Shown: positions 1 through 9,530, counted from the stretch's first letter. The stretch: 64,000 nucleotides of DNA from Loigolactobacillus zhaoyuanensis (GCF_003946385.1 NZ_RHOE01000001.1:41736-105735), one strand, 5' to 3'. The notes: a model not told the origin generated them from the letters alone. Translations and numbers: made by a program.

Positions 1-2
1 AT

Positions 3-896
3 TCACAATTTTTTGTTTTCGAAGCTGATGAATACCGGCGCCATTTTCTGGCCCAAGCACCAGATTATATGATCATGACCAACATTGATTTTGATCATCC
101 CGATTATTATCATGGCATTGAAGATGTTTTTGACGCTTTTCAAACTGAGGCCAATCAAGTTAAGAAGGGGATCTTTGCCTGGGGCGACGATCCTGAGCTG
201 CGTAAGCTGAAAACAGACGTGCCAGTATACTATTACGGCACCAGCGAACGTGATGATTTTCAGGCGCGGCATATTTTGCGAACCGTCAATGGTTCAGAAT
301 TTGACGTCTACTATCACGATGAAAACTTAGGTCATTACGTGATCCATTTATTTGGTGAGCATAACGTGCTTAATAGCTTAGCGGTGATCGCGGTTAGCCA
401 CATGGAAAAAATCCCTCACGCAGAAGTTGCCCGCGAATTGTTGACTTTCCAAGGGGTCAAACGGCGCTTCTCCGAACGTAAAATGGCTGATATGACGATC
501 ATCGATGACTATGCGCATCATCCATCAGAAATCAAAGCGACGTTGGATGCTGCTCGGCAAAAATATCCAGATAAACAGATCATTGCTGTTTTCCAACCGC
601 ATACTTTTTCCCGGACGATCGCCTATATGGACGATTTTGCCAAAAGTTTAAACTTGGCGGATGTGGTTTACCTGACGGAGATCTTTAGTTCGGCGCGGGA
701 GCATGAAGGTAAAGTTTCTAGTGCTGATCTAGGCGCTAAAATCAGTAAAGGTGGCACGGTCTTGCAATTGAATAATATGTCGCCTTTGTTGGACTATCAT
801 GATGCGGTCGCTGTTTTCATGGGTGCCGGTGATGTTCAGAAATATGAAAAAGCCTACGAAGCCTTGCTAAGTGATTCTAGCTTAAAGAATAATTAG
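3..896 (+). CDS. murC: UDP-N-acetylmuramate--L-alanine ligase, 3' part
   Basis: MurC adds L-alanine to UDP-MurNAc with ATP in the cytoplasm, the first step of the peptidoglycan stem peptide. The reading frame is open from the left edge, where it reads [11 protein letters not shown] followed by [12 protein letters not shown], a typical MurC central-domain segment. The Mur ligase C-terminal domain follows, with [10 protein letters not shown] and FQPHTFSRT. The N-terminal Rossmann domain and the ATP loop lie outside the window, so the gene is partial because of the window edge and not because it is broken. It ends with TAG. A new promoter follows it, so it is probably the last gene of its transcript. 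Confidence 0.96.
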   Translation, partial: SQFFVFEADEYRRHFLAQAPDYMIMTNIDFDHPDYYHGIEDVFDAFQTEANQVKKGIFAWGDDPELRKLKTDVPVYYYGTSERDDFQARHILRTVNGSEFDVYYHDENLGHYVIHLFGEHNVLNSLAVIAVSHMEKIPHAEVARELLTFQGVKRRFSERKMADMTIIDDYAHHPSEIKATLDAARQKYPDKQIIAVFQPHTFSRTIAYMDDFAKSLNLADVVYLTEIFSSAREHEGKVSSADLGAKISKGGTVLQLNNMSPLLDYHDAVAVFMGAGDVQKYEKAYEALLSDSSLKNN

Positions 897-948
897 CCGA
901 TTTAACCTGTTTAGCCTATTTTTGCGTCATGCACGAGCGACTAAATAG

Positions 949-976
949 TTGTCAATTATAGGTAATTTGGTAGAAT
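949..976 (+). promoter_or_regulatory. sigma-A type promoter for the MaoC/BI-1 genes
   Basis: TTGTCA (949-954) is separated by 16 bases from TAGAAT (971-976). A TG one base upstream of the -10 box gives an extended -10. It lies in the gap after murC and 27 bases before the next start codon. Confidence 0.65.
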
Positions 977-1002
977 ATTGAATAAGGACGGTGATAAACG
1001 GG

Positions 1003-1449
1003 ATGAGTGCAGACTATTCATTAGGTAAAACATTAGCGATGATCAAGGAAGGTGACAGTTTAACGGTGACGCAAGCCATCGAAGAACGCGACATCTTTTT
1101 ATACTTGGGCCTGACTAATGATAATAATCCGCTGTTTACTCAGACTGCTTACGCTGCGCAGACGGAATATCAACACGCGGTGGTGCCGCAGGTGCTACTG
1201 GCTGGGATCATGACTAGTGCGATCTCTAAGCATTTACCGGGTCCCGGTAGCAACGTGGTCAATATTTCGATCAATTTTATTCAGCCCGTTTTACATGGGG
1301 AAACGCTAACTTTCAGCTTTAAAGTTATTCGGGTCGATCGAACGCGTGAATTAGTGACGCTATCGATCGCAGCTGAAAACGTCCGCCAACAACGTGTTTT
1401 AGATGCAGTGATCTTAGTGACACCGCCTAAAGCACCGACTGATCAATGA
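1003..1449 (+). CDS. MaoC-like hotdog-fold protein (acyl dehydratase family)
   Basis: A single hotdog domain of about 148 residues resembling MaoC/(R)-specific enoyl-CoA hydratases. The motif region reads LTNDNNPLF. In active hydratase-2 enzymes the catalytic pattern is D-x-N-P-[LIV]-H, and here the His position is Phe, so hydratase activity is doubtful. A GTG at 991 is also in frame, but it sits only two bases after the AAGGACG Shine-Dalgarno-like site, so ATG 1003 is preferred. It has its own promoter and is followed after 37 bases by the BI-1 gene, probably in one transcript. The substrate cannot be inferred. Confidence 0.75.
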   Translation: MSADYSLGKTLAMIKEGDSLTVTQAIEERDIFLYLGLTNDNNPLFTQTAYAAQTEYQHAVVPQVLLAGIMTSAISKHLPGPGSNVVNISINFIQPVLHGETLTFSFKVIRVDRTRELVTLSIAAENVRQQRVLDAVILVTPPKAPTDQ

Positions 1450-1486
1450 CGAGTTTGATTTAAGCTAAGTAGAAAGGGAGTTTAAA

Positions 1487-2194
1487 ATGCAAGAACAACC
1501 AAGAAATATAATTGTCAACGAAGCTAGTCTGGGTCAATATTTGACCAAAGTATACGGTTATATGAGTTTAGGTGTAGCCGTTTCAGCAATCGTTTCGTTT
1601 TTGGCACTAACTGTTTACCGCGTTCAATTTGCAAATGCGATCGGCAATAATCCGATCATGTTGTACGCCTTGATTTTTCTCGAATTAGCCTTTGTTATGG
1701 GGACCAGCGTGCGTGCCAGTCGTGGCGGTGTTTTGTCCTTTGTGCTGTTTATGGCGTTTGCGGTGGTCAATGGCCTGACGCTGGCGCTGACGTTATCGTT
1801 CTATAGCGTGGCGAATATTACGACGGCTTTTGTTGCTGCTACTGGTACGTTTGCGGCAATGGCGTTGTACGGTTCATTGACCAAGCGTAACTTAGCTGGC
1901 ATCGGGCAGATGGCCTTTGCGGCGTTGATCGGTTTGCTAGTGGCCACAGTGGTCAATATGTTTTTACGTAACCCAGCAGTTGATTACATTTTCTCCTTTA
2001 TCGGTGTGATCATCTTTATTGGTTTAACTGCTTGGGATAGCCAACGAATCAAAGCAATGTACATGCAAAACGCGGGCCGTAGCGACTTAAACGGTTTGGC
2101 AATTATGGGTGCGTTGCAACTCTACCTTGATTTCATTAACCTATTCTTATTCTTCTTACGAATTTTTGGTATTGGCGGTAGTAGCAACGATTAA
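1487..2194 (+). CDS. Bax inhibitor-1/YccA family membrane protein
   Basis: A 235-residue protein with about seven hydrophobic segments, as in the UPF0005/BI-1 (TMBIM) family. The family signature region near the C-terminus reads GLTAWDSQRIKAMY, followed by a last hydrophobic helix (LYLDFINLFLFFLRIFG). Members are membrane proteins of roughly 220-240 residues, some of which act as pH-sensitive calcium leak channels; the role in lactobacilli is unknown. The start has AGAAAGGGAG upstream. A strong hairpin terminator follows, closing a two-gene unit with the MaoC-like gene. Confidence 0.88.
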   Translation: MQEQPRNIIVNEASLGQYLTKVYGYMSLGVAVSAIVSFLALTVYRVQFANAIGNNPIMLYALIFLELAFVMGTSVRASRGGVLSFVLFMAFAVVNGLTLALTLSFYSVANITTAFVAATGTFAAMALYGSLTKRNLAGIGQMAFAALIGLLVATVVNMFLRNPAVDYIFSFIGVIIFIGLTAWDSQRIKAMYMQNAGRSDLNGLAIMGALQLYLDFINLFLFFLRIFGIGGSSND

Positions 2195-2207
2195 CTGATC
2201 GATGACA

Positions 2208-2244
2208 GGAGTTTGCAGCTGATCGGCTGTAAGCTTCTTTTTTT
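2208..2244 (+). terminator. Rho-independent terminator after the BI-1 gene
   Basis: A 12-bp stem with several G-U pairs (GGAGTTTGCAGC at 2208-2219 with GCTGTAAGCTTC at 2226-2237), a 6-base loop and a run of T. Confidence 0.85.
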
Positions 2245-2247
2245 GTT

Positions 2248-2282
2248 CCGCCACTTTACTTACAGCAAAAGGCGGCGTTTTT
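2248..2282 (+). terminator. Second short terminator-like hairpin upstream of polA
   Basis: CCGCC (2248-2252) can pair with GGCGG (2271-2275), with further A/T pairs towards the loop, followed by a run of T. It sits right behind the first terminator, so it is either a tandem terminator or part of the polA leader. Confidence 0.45.
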
Positions 2283-2334
2283 TGTTAGAATATAAAGTGG
2301 ATTAAACATAAATTTAATTATGAGGGAGCTTAAT

Positions 2335-5001
2335 ATGGCCAGCGATAAACATTTATTATTAATTGACGGCAATAGTGTCGCCTTTCGGGCTTTTTTTGCC
2401 CTACATTCACAGATCAATACTTTCATTAACCACAACGGCCTGCATACTAACGCAATTTATGCTTTTAATACCATGCTGGATGTGGTGTTAAAAACGTTCA
2501 CCCCAACTCATGTTTTAGTGGCGTTTGATGCCGGTAAAACGACTTTTCGGACCGCTAAATTTAGCGATTATAAAGGTCAACGCGATAAAACCCCGAGCGA
2601 ATTATCCGAGCAATTTCCGTATTTGCGCGATTTGTTAGCGGCGTACGGTATCTGCGCTTATGAATTAGCTGACTTTGAAGCCGATGATATTATTGGAACT
2701 TTAGCTCAAAAGGCGGCCGCCGCAGGGTTTACCGTTGATATTGTGACCGGCGATCGCGATCTAACACAATTGGCAACTGAATCCGTGACGGTCAATGTAA
2801 CCGTTAAAGGGGTCAATCAATTAGAAGCTTATACCCCAGCGCACGTGGCGGAAAAATACGAACTCACACCGCGACAGATCATCGATATGAAAGGCTTAGC
2901 TGGTGATACTTCGGATAATTATCCAGGGGTCACTAAAGTTGGCGAAAAAACGGCGATCAAGCTGTTGAAACAATTTGATAGTGTTGAAGGTATTTACGAA
3001 AATCTGGATCAGTTGAAGCCTAGTAAAATGAAGGAACATTTAGAAGCGGATCGGGAGCAGGCTTTTTTGAGCAAAGATCTGGCTACGATTCGTCAAGACG
3101 CGCCATTAACGATCGATTTAACCGATTTGGTTTATCAAGGTCTTGATGTGCCAGCTTTACGCGATTTTTATCAGGAAATGGACTTCAATGCTTTTTTGAG
3201 TAAATTAGCTGATCCGGAAACGGAACAGGCCCGCGCCGCAATTGAATTTCAGGAATTGACTGCCGCGTCAGTGCCAGCAGTATTAGCTGGTTTCACCGGT
3301 CCAGTGGCTTTTTATTTAGAAATGTTGGACACTAATTACCACACCGCACCATTTGCTGGTTTCGTAATCGGGCAACAGGGGCAATGGTACGTCAGCACCG
3401 ACGTTAAACTATTGCAGTTGCCACAATTTAAAGCCTTTTTGGCTGATCCACAACAGCCTAAGTTAGTTTTTGATGCTAAGCGAACTTATGTCGGGCTTAA
3501 CCGGTTAGAAATTCCGTTGGCCGGCATTCAATTCGATCTGTTATTAGTTTCATACCTGTTGAATCCTAACGATAGTGGCAATGATCTAGGCAAAATTGCC
3601 CAGTTACATCAGTATCGTGAGGTTGCCACCGATGAAGAAGTTTACGGTAAAGGGGCCAAACGGGCGTTGCCAGAAGATCCGCAAGTTTTGTATCAACATT
3701 TGGCGCAAAAAGCATTGGCGATCGAACAACTCCAACCACAGCTTGATCAGCAATTAGAAGCAAACGAACAAGATGGCTTGTTTAAGGAAATGGAACTACC
3801 GCTGGCCATTGTTTTAGCGCAAATGGAAATTGCGGGTATTCGTGTGGATCAAGCACGCTTGAACGTGCTACGCAAGGACTTTGCCCAACGAATCGAAACA
3901 CTGACCAAAAAAATCTATGCCGAAGCTGAAGAAGAATTCAACATTAATTCTTCCAAACAACTGGGTGTGATCTTATTTGAAAAGATGAATTTACCGGTGA
4001 TCAAAAAAACAAAAACCGGCTACTCAACTGCAGTCGGCGTGTTGGAACAATTGAAGCAAATTGCGCCGATCGCCAGTGATGTCTTGGATTATCGCGGTTT
4101 AACTAAATTACAATCCACCTACATTGATGGCCTGTTAAAAGTGATCGACCCCGATGATGGCAAGATCCACACCACTTATTTACAGACATTAACGGCGACT
4201 GGGCGTTTATCATCGATCGACCCTAATTTGCAAAATATTCCCGTCCGCGATGAAGATGGCCGCCAGATTCGGCAAGCTTTTGTGCCTAAGACAGAAGGTT
4301 GGCAAATTTTTGCGGCTGATTATTCGCAAATCGAATTACGCGTGTTGGCGCATATTTCCCACGATGCTAATTTGCAGGCGGCCTTCACGGAGGGTGCCGA
4401 TATTCACGCCAGCACCGCCATGCGGATCTTTGATTTAAAGGACGCCAGTGAAGTGACGCCGAATATGCGTCGCCAAGCTAAAGCGGTCAATTTCGGGATC
4501 GTTTACGGCATCAGTGACTACGGCTTATCGCAGAACTTGGGCATCACGCGCCAGCAAGCGAAAACGTACATTGATAATTATTTCCGGGAATATCCTAATG
4601 TCAAGCAGTATATGGCCGATATTGTGACTTCAGCGCAAAAATATGGCTACGTCGAAACCTTGTTCCATCGGCGGCGTTATTTACCAGATATTCATTCGAA
4701 GAACTTTAATTTGCGCTCATTTGCTGAGCGGACGGCAATGAATACGCCGATCCAAGGTAGTGCAGCCGACATTATCAAGGTGGCAATGTTGAATATGCAA
4801 AAAGCATTGCGTGATCAGTATTTACAAGCTACTATGTTACTGCAGGTCCATGATGAACTCATTTTTGAAGCACCGGCAAGTGAAATTGCCACTTTGGAAC
4901 AATTAGTGCCACAAGTGATGGATGCAGCTGTTAAGTTGGAAGTACCGATGAAGGTTGGCTACGGTAGTGGACCAACTTGGTATGACGTTAAAAAAGGTTA
5001 G
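2335..5001 (+). CDS. polA: DNA polymerase I
   Basis: An 888-residue repair and Okazaki-fragment polymerase. The N-terminal third is the 5'-3' flap nuclease (LLIDGNSVAFRAFFAL, ADDIIGTLA, DMKGLAGDTSDN). The middle third has the 3'-5' exonuclease fold, but the first catalytic motif reads FYLEML without the DxE pair, so proofreading is probably lost, as is common in Gram-positive Pol I. The C-terminal polymerase has motif A DYSQIELR (Asp near 662), the O-helix RRQAKAVNFG (about 713) and motif C VHDEL (Asp near 840). An ATG at 2320 overlaps the Shine-Dalgarno GAGGGAG, so ATG 2335 is chosen. An extended -10 (TG-T-TAGAAT, 2283-2291) lies upstream. mutM and coaE follow at once. Confidence 0.97.
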   Translation: MASDKHLLLIDGNSVAFRAFFALHSQINTFINHNGLHTNAIYAFNTMLDVVLKTFTPTHVLVAFDAGKTTFRTAKFSDYKGQRDKTPSELSEQFPYLRDLLAAYGICAYELADFEADDIIGTLAQKAAAAGFTVDIVTGDRDLTQLATESVTVNVTVKGVNQLEAYTPAHVAEKYELTPRQIIDMKGLAGDTSDNYPGVTKVGEKTAIKLLKQFDSVEGIYENLDQLKPSKMKEHLEADREQAFLSKDLATIRQDAPLTIDLTDLVYQGLDVPALRDFYQEMDFNAFLSKLADPETEQARAAIEFQELTAASVPAVLAGFTGPVAFYLEMLDTNYHTAPFAGFVIGQQGQWYVSTDVKLLQLPQFKAFLADPQQPKLVFDAKRTYVGLNRLEIPLAGIQFDLLLVSYLLNPNDSGNDLGKIAQLHQYREVATDEEVYGKGAKRALPEDPQVLYQHLAQKALAIEQLQPQLDQQLEANEQDGLFKEMELPLAIVLAQMEIAGIRVDQARLNVLRKDFAQRIETLTKKIYAEAEEEFNINSSKQLGVILFEKMNLPVIKKTKTGYSTAVGVLEQLKQIAPIASDVLDYRGLTKLQSTYIDGLLKVIDPDDGKIHTTYLQTLTATGRLSSIDPNLQNIPVRDEDGRQIRQAFVPKTEGWQIFAADYSQIELRVLAHISHDANLQAAFTEGADIHASTAMRIFDLKDASEVTPNMRRQAKAVNFGIVYGISDYGLSQNLGITRQQAKTYIDNYFREYPNVKQYMADIVTSAQKYGYVETLFHRRRYLPDIHSKNFNLRSFAERTAMNTPIQGSAADIIKVAMLNMQKALRDQYLQATMLLQVHDELIFEAPASEIATLEQLVPQVMDAAVKLEVPMKVGYGSGPTWYDVKKG

Positions 5002-5009
5002 GTGAACAA

Positions 5010-5858
5010 ATGCCAGAATTACCAGAAGTTGAAACCGTTCGCCAAGGATTGCGCGGTTTAATTTTAAATAAAACCATTGCCAACGTTGAAGTTCGTTGGG
5101 GTAAGATCATTAACGGTGACAGCGCCAAATTTACCAATGATCTAGTTGGTGAAACTTTTAAAGAAGTCGATCGGCGCGGTAAATATTTGCTATTTCGGCT
5201 CAGTGACGATTTGACGCTGGTCTCTCATTTACGGATGGAAGGCAAGTATCGGGTCACGCCGCAAGCACAGGAAGTAACCAAGCATACCCACGTCATTTTT
5301 AATTTCACCGATGGCACAGCGCTGCGTTATTTAGACACGCGTAAATTTGGTCGCATGACGTTGATCAAAACGGGGACGGAAAATCAGGTTGGCGGCTTAA
5401 AGACGCTAGGGCCAGAGCCCACGGCCGCTGATTTTCAAGTGGCGGATTTTGCGCAGCGTTTACGGCGACACAAAAAAGCCATCAAGCCGACCTTGCTGGA
5501 CCAGAATGTGGTGGCGGGTCTCGGCAATATTTACGCTGATGAAGTGTTGTGGCTGAGTGAAATTCATCCCTTACAACCAGCTAACACATTATCGCCGGCG
5601 CAGATCCAAGTGCTACACGATAATATTATTTTAGAACTGACCAAGGCCATTCAGGCTAAGGGCACCACTATTCGCAGTTATACTGATGCATACGGGGCAA
5701 CGGGCGGCTTTCAATTGTCGCTCCACGTGTATGGTCGTGAAGGTGAACCTTGTGAGCGGTGTGGGGTGACGATCGAGAAAATCAAAGTCGCCCAACGCGG
5801 CACTCATTTTTGCCCGCATTGTCAAATTTTACCCGGCAGTCAGGTTAGTGCTTCATGA
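5010..5858 (+). CDS. mutM: Formamidopyrimidine-DNA glycosylase (Fpg)
   Basis: A base-excision repair enzyme that removes 8-oxoguanine and formamidopyrimidines and then cuts the abasic strand. The mature N-terminus is PELPEVETVR, with the catalytic Pro and Glu. The family lysine lies in RRGKYLLF. The helix-two-turn-helix region contains LDQNVVAGLGNIYADEVLW. The C-terminal zinc finger has CERCG and CPHC. Length (282) is normal. It lies 8 bases after polA and its stop overlaps the coaE start by four bases, so the three genes are translationally coupled. Confidence 0.97.
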   Translation: MPELPEVETVRQGLRGLILNKTIANVEVRWGKIINGDSAKFTNDLVGETFKEVDRRGKYLLFRLSDDLTLVSHLRMEGKYRVTPQAQEVTKHTHVIFNFTDGTALRYLDTRKFGRMTLIKTGTENQVGGLKTLGPEPTAADFQVADFAQRLRRHKKAIKPTLLDQNVVAGLGNIYADEVLWLSEIHPLQPANTLSPAQIQVLHDNIILELTKAIQAKGTTIRSYTDAYGATGGFQLSLHVYGREGEPCERCGVTIEKIKVAQRGTHFCPHCQILPGSQVSAS

Positions 5859-6457
5859 CGCTGGTGTTAGGCTTAACGGGCGGTATCGCCAGTGGCAAGT
5901 CAACCGTCAGTCGGTGGTTCGGTGAGTACGGTTATCCGATCATCGATGCCGATGTGATCGCGCGCCAGGTGGTAGCACCGGGCACTAGCGGCTTACGTCA
6001 ATTGACCGCCTTATTTACGCCGGCTATTTTAACGGCTGACGGTGCGCTGGATCGTAAAAAGCTTGGTGCGATCGTCTTCGCTGATCGGCGCCAGTTAGCC
6101 CAATTAACGGCGATCACCGGCCCGTTGATCCGCCAAGAAATGACGCGGCAGTTAGTTGAGTTGAAGCGCAGCGCCCCTGGCTTGATCGTATTGGATGTGC
6201 CTTTATTATTTGAAGCCCATTATCAGCAAATCGCTGATTTAACGATGGTGGTCTATGTTGACGCACCTACTGAATTACAGCGGCTCATGCAGCGTGATCA
6301 GTTAAATGAGACGGCTGCTAAACAGCGCATGGCTAGTCAATGGCCGTTAGTCGCAAAGCGGCAGTTAGCGGATATCGTGATCGATAACACACAGTCACTT
6401 GCCGCGACCAAGCAACAAGTGGTAAAATTCTTAACACAATACGATTTACAGAAATAA
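5855..6457 (+). CDS. coaE: Dephospho-CoA kinase
   Basis: The last enzyme of coenzyme A synthesis, phosphorylating the 3'-hydroxyl of dephospho-CoA with ATP. The P-loop reads GLTGGIASGKST at the N-terminus, followed by IDADVIARQVV and the CoA-binding lid region around LDVPLLFE. At 200 residues it is full length. It starts in an ATGA overlap with mutM. The pairing mutM-coaE downstream of polA is usual in lactobacilli. Confidence 0.96.
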   Translation: MTLVLGLTGGIASGKSTVSRWFGEYGYPIIDADVIARQVVAPGTSGLRQLTALFTPAILTADGALDRKKLGAIVFADRRQLAQLTAITGPLIRQEMTRQLVELKRSAPGLIVLDVPLLFEAHYQQIADLTMVVYVDAPTELQRLMQRDQLNETAAKQRMASQWPLVAKRQLADIVIDNTQSLAATKQQVVKFLTQYDLQK

Positions 6458-6488
6458 GGTGAGGTATTGTCCTGACCTTATTTCTGTA
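6447..6488 (+). repeat. Perfect 14-bp inverted repeat across the coaE stop codon
   Basis: TACAGAAATAAGGT (6447-6460) is repeated inverted at 6475-6488 with a 14-base loop, and the left arm contains the coaE TAA. No run of T follows, so it is not a classical terminator. It may protect the 3' end of the mRNA or act as a weak terminator. Confidence 0.6.
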
Positions 6489-6584
6489 TGAGGTTAAGCC
6501 AGTGACAATGAATTTTGCCATATTAACTGATTAAACTGCGCTTGTCATGAATTGAATGTTATACTTTCTATAATAGAATACAGG

Positions 6585-6616
6585 TGACCCCATTGTGCTA
6601 AGGGGCAGTGGGGTCA
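6585..6616 (+). promoter_or_regulatory. Stem-loop in the nrdR leader
   Basis: TGACCCCATTG (6585-6595) pairs with CAGTGGGGTCA (6606-6616) with one wobble pair and a 10-base loop. A TATAAT lies at 6569-6574 just upstream, so the hairpin would be near the 5' end of the nrdR transcript. It does not resemble the NrdR box. Function unknown. Confidence 0.5.
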
Positions 6617-6668
6617 ATTTAAGTCATTGTTTTGAAGTTAACTTAAGAATTGAAAAGGAGTGTCCAAC

Positions 6669-7160
6669 ATGCAATGTCCGCGCTGCCATCATAATGGTTC
6701 ACGTGTCGTTGACTCACGGCCAACTGATGAAGGCCGCGTTATCCGGCGGCGACGTGAATGTGAAAATTGTAATTTCCGCTTCACTACGTTTGAGCGAGTC
6801 GAACAAACACCATTATTGGTGATCAAGAAAAACGGGACCCGTGAGGAATTTAATCGCGAGAAGATCTTACGTGGCCTGATTCGTTCGGCGGAAAAACGGC
6901 CAGTAACAATGGAACAAATGACCCAAATCGTGGATGAAGTGGAAAATAAAATCCGCGCGTTAGGCGAAAATGAAGTGGCTTCCCCGATGATCGGTGAGTA
7001 CGTGATGACGCTATTGGCGGATGTCGATGAGATCACCTATATTCGCTTTGCCAGTGTTTACCGGCAGTTCAAAGACGTGAATGTTTTCTTGAAAGAATTA
7101 AATCAAATGGTCGATCGGGATAAGCAAGCTGAGGAAAATGATTCTGATCAGCCATCATAA
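6669..7160 (+). CDS. nrdR: Transcriptional repressor NrdR
   Basis: A regulator of ribonucleotide reductase genes that senses ATP/dATP. The N-terminal zinc ribbon is built from CPRC (from residue 3) and CENC (about 31-34), followed by [10 protein letters not shown]. The ATP-cone begins near residue 49 ([16 protein letters not shown]). The 163 residues match the family. The in-frame GTG at 6660 lies inside the AAGGAG Shine-Dalgarno site, and all NrdR proteins begin MxCPxC, so ATG 6669 is right. dnaB and dnaI follow, the usual Firmicutes order. Confidence 0.96.
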   Translation: MQCPRCHHNGSRVVDSRPTDEGRVIRRRRECENCNFRFTTFERVEQTPLLVIKKNGTREEFNREKILRGLIRSAEKRPVTMEQMTQIVDEVENKIRALGENEVASPMIGEYVMTLLADVDEITYIRFASVYRQFKDVNVFLKELNQMVDRDKQAEENDSDQPS

Positions 7161-7182
7161 TCAGAGATAGGAGGTGTTGATG

Positions 7183-8544
7183 ATGCAAGACGCATTTTTT
7201 AAGTTAAATCCGCGGGATGGGTTTGTGGTCACCGATGCCAACTATCTTTCTGACTTCGATCGGCAAGTCTTGACCTACCTATATCAGCCATTAATGGGGA
7301 CGGCGGCCTATAGTCTATATTTGTTACTTTGGACGCAGCAAACTTTGGTACAGACCGCGCAACCGCACAGTACACTACTGGCATTGCTTAATATTGATCT
7401 GCCAACGCTATATGAGAGCCGAATCCATTTAGAGGCGCTGGGTTTGATCAAAACGTACCAACAAGTGACTGCTGCTGGCCGGACATTTACCTATGAATTA
7501 TATGCGCCCCAAGCGCCGAATGCGTTTTTCACTGATGACTTGCTGAGTTTATTGTTATATGAAGCCGTGGGCGAAACACGATTTGAGCAACTTAAGGCAC
7601 AATTTCGTTTACATCCAGTGAAGGTAAGCGCGGATTTAGAAGAGGTCAGCTTAAGCTTTCTAGACGTTTTTCACGTTAATTCACAATTATTATCGCAGCC
7701 GCCAGCAACGATTGCGGAAGCTAAATCAGAATTTAAAACGCCGGGGACCACCACGCAGCCACAATTGGATGAGCGGGCCACGGCTGATTTTGATTGGCCA
7801 TTTTTCAAACAACAATTACACGCTAGTTTTGTGTCGGTGCGTCAGCTAGATCACTACCATGATCAGTTGTTGACCTTGCACGCTTTGTACGGTTTAAATG
7901 AGCTAGAATTAGCGCAGTATGTCAATGAAAGTGTGGATATCACCACTAATAAGTTAGACTTACCGGCTTTAAAACGGTTAGTGGCACGCCAACCAACTAA
8001 GGTTGCACCGACTACGGCGACTGCAACAACAACCGAAACAAATGTCGCCGCGACCAAAGATTTATCGCAAAATGACCAGCAACTGATCACAATCAGTCGT
8101 CAATTAGCGCCGATCACATTCTTGACTCAGCTGAAGCAGCAACAAGGCGGCTACGTGACTGATAGTGAGCAGCGTGTTTTGGAGCGTTTAATGAGTCGGC
8201 ACGTGTTTGCGGATGCCAGTATTATCAATATTCTCAGTCACTATGTGATCAGCGTACGCAAAATGCCGACTTTGACGCAAGCTTACGTTGATGGTGTCGC
8301 TAATGGCTGGTTGCAGCACAATGTGACTACGCCGGAAGCCGCGATGCAGGAAGTGAAGTCATTTTACCGGCAAAAGCAAGCGCTGAAACGGACTAACCGC
8401 AATAAGCAGCCGCTACGTAAAGAAACGTTACCGGATTGGGCTAAGGATGGTTATCAAGCGCCAAAACAAAAGGTAACGGCCGAACAGCGGGCAGCGGTCC
8501 AGAAACGGTTAGCGGCCTTACAGGCGAATAAGGATGGTGAGTAG
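7183..8544 (+). CDS. dnaB: Replication initiation and membrane attachment protein DnaB
   Basis: The Firmicutes primosome protein that works with DnaD and DnaI to load the replicative helicase at oriC and at restarted forks; it is not the helicase itself. A winged-helix-like N-terminal part (LTYLYQPLMGTAAYSLYLLLW) is followed by a threonine/alanine-rich linker near residues 265-285 and a C-terminal DnaB/DnaD-type domain ending in a basic tail. AGGAGG (7169-7174) best fits ATG 7183; ATG 7180 is possible. It lies 3 bases before dnaI, clearly one operon with nrdR. Confidence 0.93.
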   Translation: MQDAFFKLNPRDGFVVTDANYLSDFDRQVLTYLYQPLMGTAAYSLYLLLWTQQTLVQTAQPHSTLLALLNIDLPTLYESRIHLEALGLIKTYQQVTAAGRTFTYELYAPQAPNAFFTDDLLSLLLYEAVGETRFEQLKAQFRLHPVKVSADLEEVSLSFLDVFHVNSQLLSQPPATIAEAKSEFKTPGTTTQPQLDERATADFDWPFFKQQLHASFVSVRQLDHYHDQLLTLHALYGLNELELAQYVNESVDITTNKLDLPALKRLVARQPTKVAPTTATATTTETNVAATKDLSQNDQQLITISRQLAPITFLTQLKQQQGGYVTDSEQRVLERLMSRHVFADASIINILSHYVISVRKMPTLTQAYVDGVANGWLQHNVTTPEAAMQEVKSFYRQKQALKRTNRNKQPLRKETLPDWAKDGYQAPKQKVTAEQRAAVQKRLAALQANKDGE

Positions 8545-8546
8545 CG

Positions 8547-9476
8547 ATGGAAGATATGGGCAAAAACTTACGTATTTTAATGGATAAAAAGAATTTAAAC
8601 CGCCATTATGATGAATTAATGGCACAAGTTATGCGCGATCCAGCGGTACAGCAGTTCATCGCAGCTAATCGTCAGGTGATCGATCAAGCGATGATCGATC
8701 GTAGCTCAGCCAAATTATATGAATTTGTCACCGAAAACCATAAATTTCAGGCGAAGCAAGCTTCATTAGCACCTGGTTACCAACCACGCTTGATCTTAAA
8801 CCATCATTTTATCGATGTGACTTATGAACCAACGGCCGAATTAGTTGCGGCAGAGGAAGCACGGGCACTGCAATCGCGGGTACGTTCGATCAGTATGCCG
8901 AAAAATATTCGGGATGCGCGATTAAGTCAATTTTATCAAGATGATGATCGTTTTGCGGCGTTGGATGCAGTAACGTTATTTTTAGATGATTATAAAAAAG
9001 CACCAAAGAAGTTTCATCAAGGCCTGTACTTGTACGGTAATTTTGGTGTTGGTAAAACTTATTTACTCGGTGCTTTGGCCCATGAACTAGCGCTGCAAGG
9101 GTTTCAAACAACGCTAGTTCATTTTCCAACGCTGGCAGTTGAAATGAAAAATGCGATCGGCCAAAATAATCTGACTCCAAAGTTAGACGCCATCAAACGG
9201 TCGCGGATCTTGATGATCGATGATATTGGCGCCGATTCGATGTCCAGTTGGATTCGGGATGACGTGCTCGGCGTTATTTTGCAATACCGAATGCAAGAAG
9301 AATTAGCGACCTTTTTCTCGTCTAATTTTTCGATGACCCAATTGGAGCACGAACATCTTAGCGTGACCCAGCGTGGCGAACAGGAACCATTAAAGGCGAA
9401 ACGGATCATGGAACGTGTTCGCTTTTTAAGCCATGAAGTTGAATTGCTAGGCAAAAATCGCCGCCAACAACCATAA
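8547..9476 (+). CDS. dnaI: Primosomal protein DnaI (helicase loader)
   Basis: An AAA+ ATPase that loads the replicative helicase. The N-terminal 100 residues form the helicase-binding region (MEDMGKNLRILM at the start). The ATPase has Walker A GNFGVGKT near residue 165 and Walker B ILMIDDIGAD near 220, then a sensor region SSNFSM. Length 309 is standard. It is the distal gene of nrdR-dnaB-dnaI. About 320 non-coding bases with a T-box follow before thrS. Confidence 0.95.
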   Translation: MEDMGKNLRILMDKKNLNRHYDELMAQVMRDPAVQQFIAANRQVIDQAMIDRSSAKLYEFVTENHKFQAKQASLAPGYQPRLILNHHFIDVTYEPTAELVAAEEARALQSRVRSISMPKNIRDARLSQFYQDDDRFAALDAVTLFLDDYKKAPKKFHQGLYLYGNFGVGKTYLLGALAHELALQGFQTTLVHFPTLAVEMKNAIGQNNLTPKLDAIKRSRILMIDDIGADSMSSWIRDDVLGVILQYRMQEELATFFSSNFSMTQLEHEHLSVTQRGEQEPLKAKRIMERVRFLSHEVELLGKNRRQQP

Positions 9477-9530
9477 TTTTTCTGGTTAGACTTGAATTTA
9501 CGGTGCGGGTATGTTTCAATTGAACTATTG

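Noticed and set aside
3..272. 89-codon minus-strand frame over murC
   Set aside because: A shadow of the murC coding sequence; no start signal.
6595..6822. 75-codon frame overlapping the nrdR start
   Set aside because: It starts inside the leader hairpin and overlaps the well-supported nrdR in another frame.
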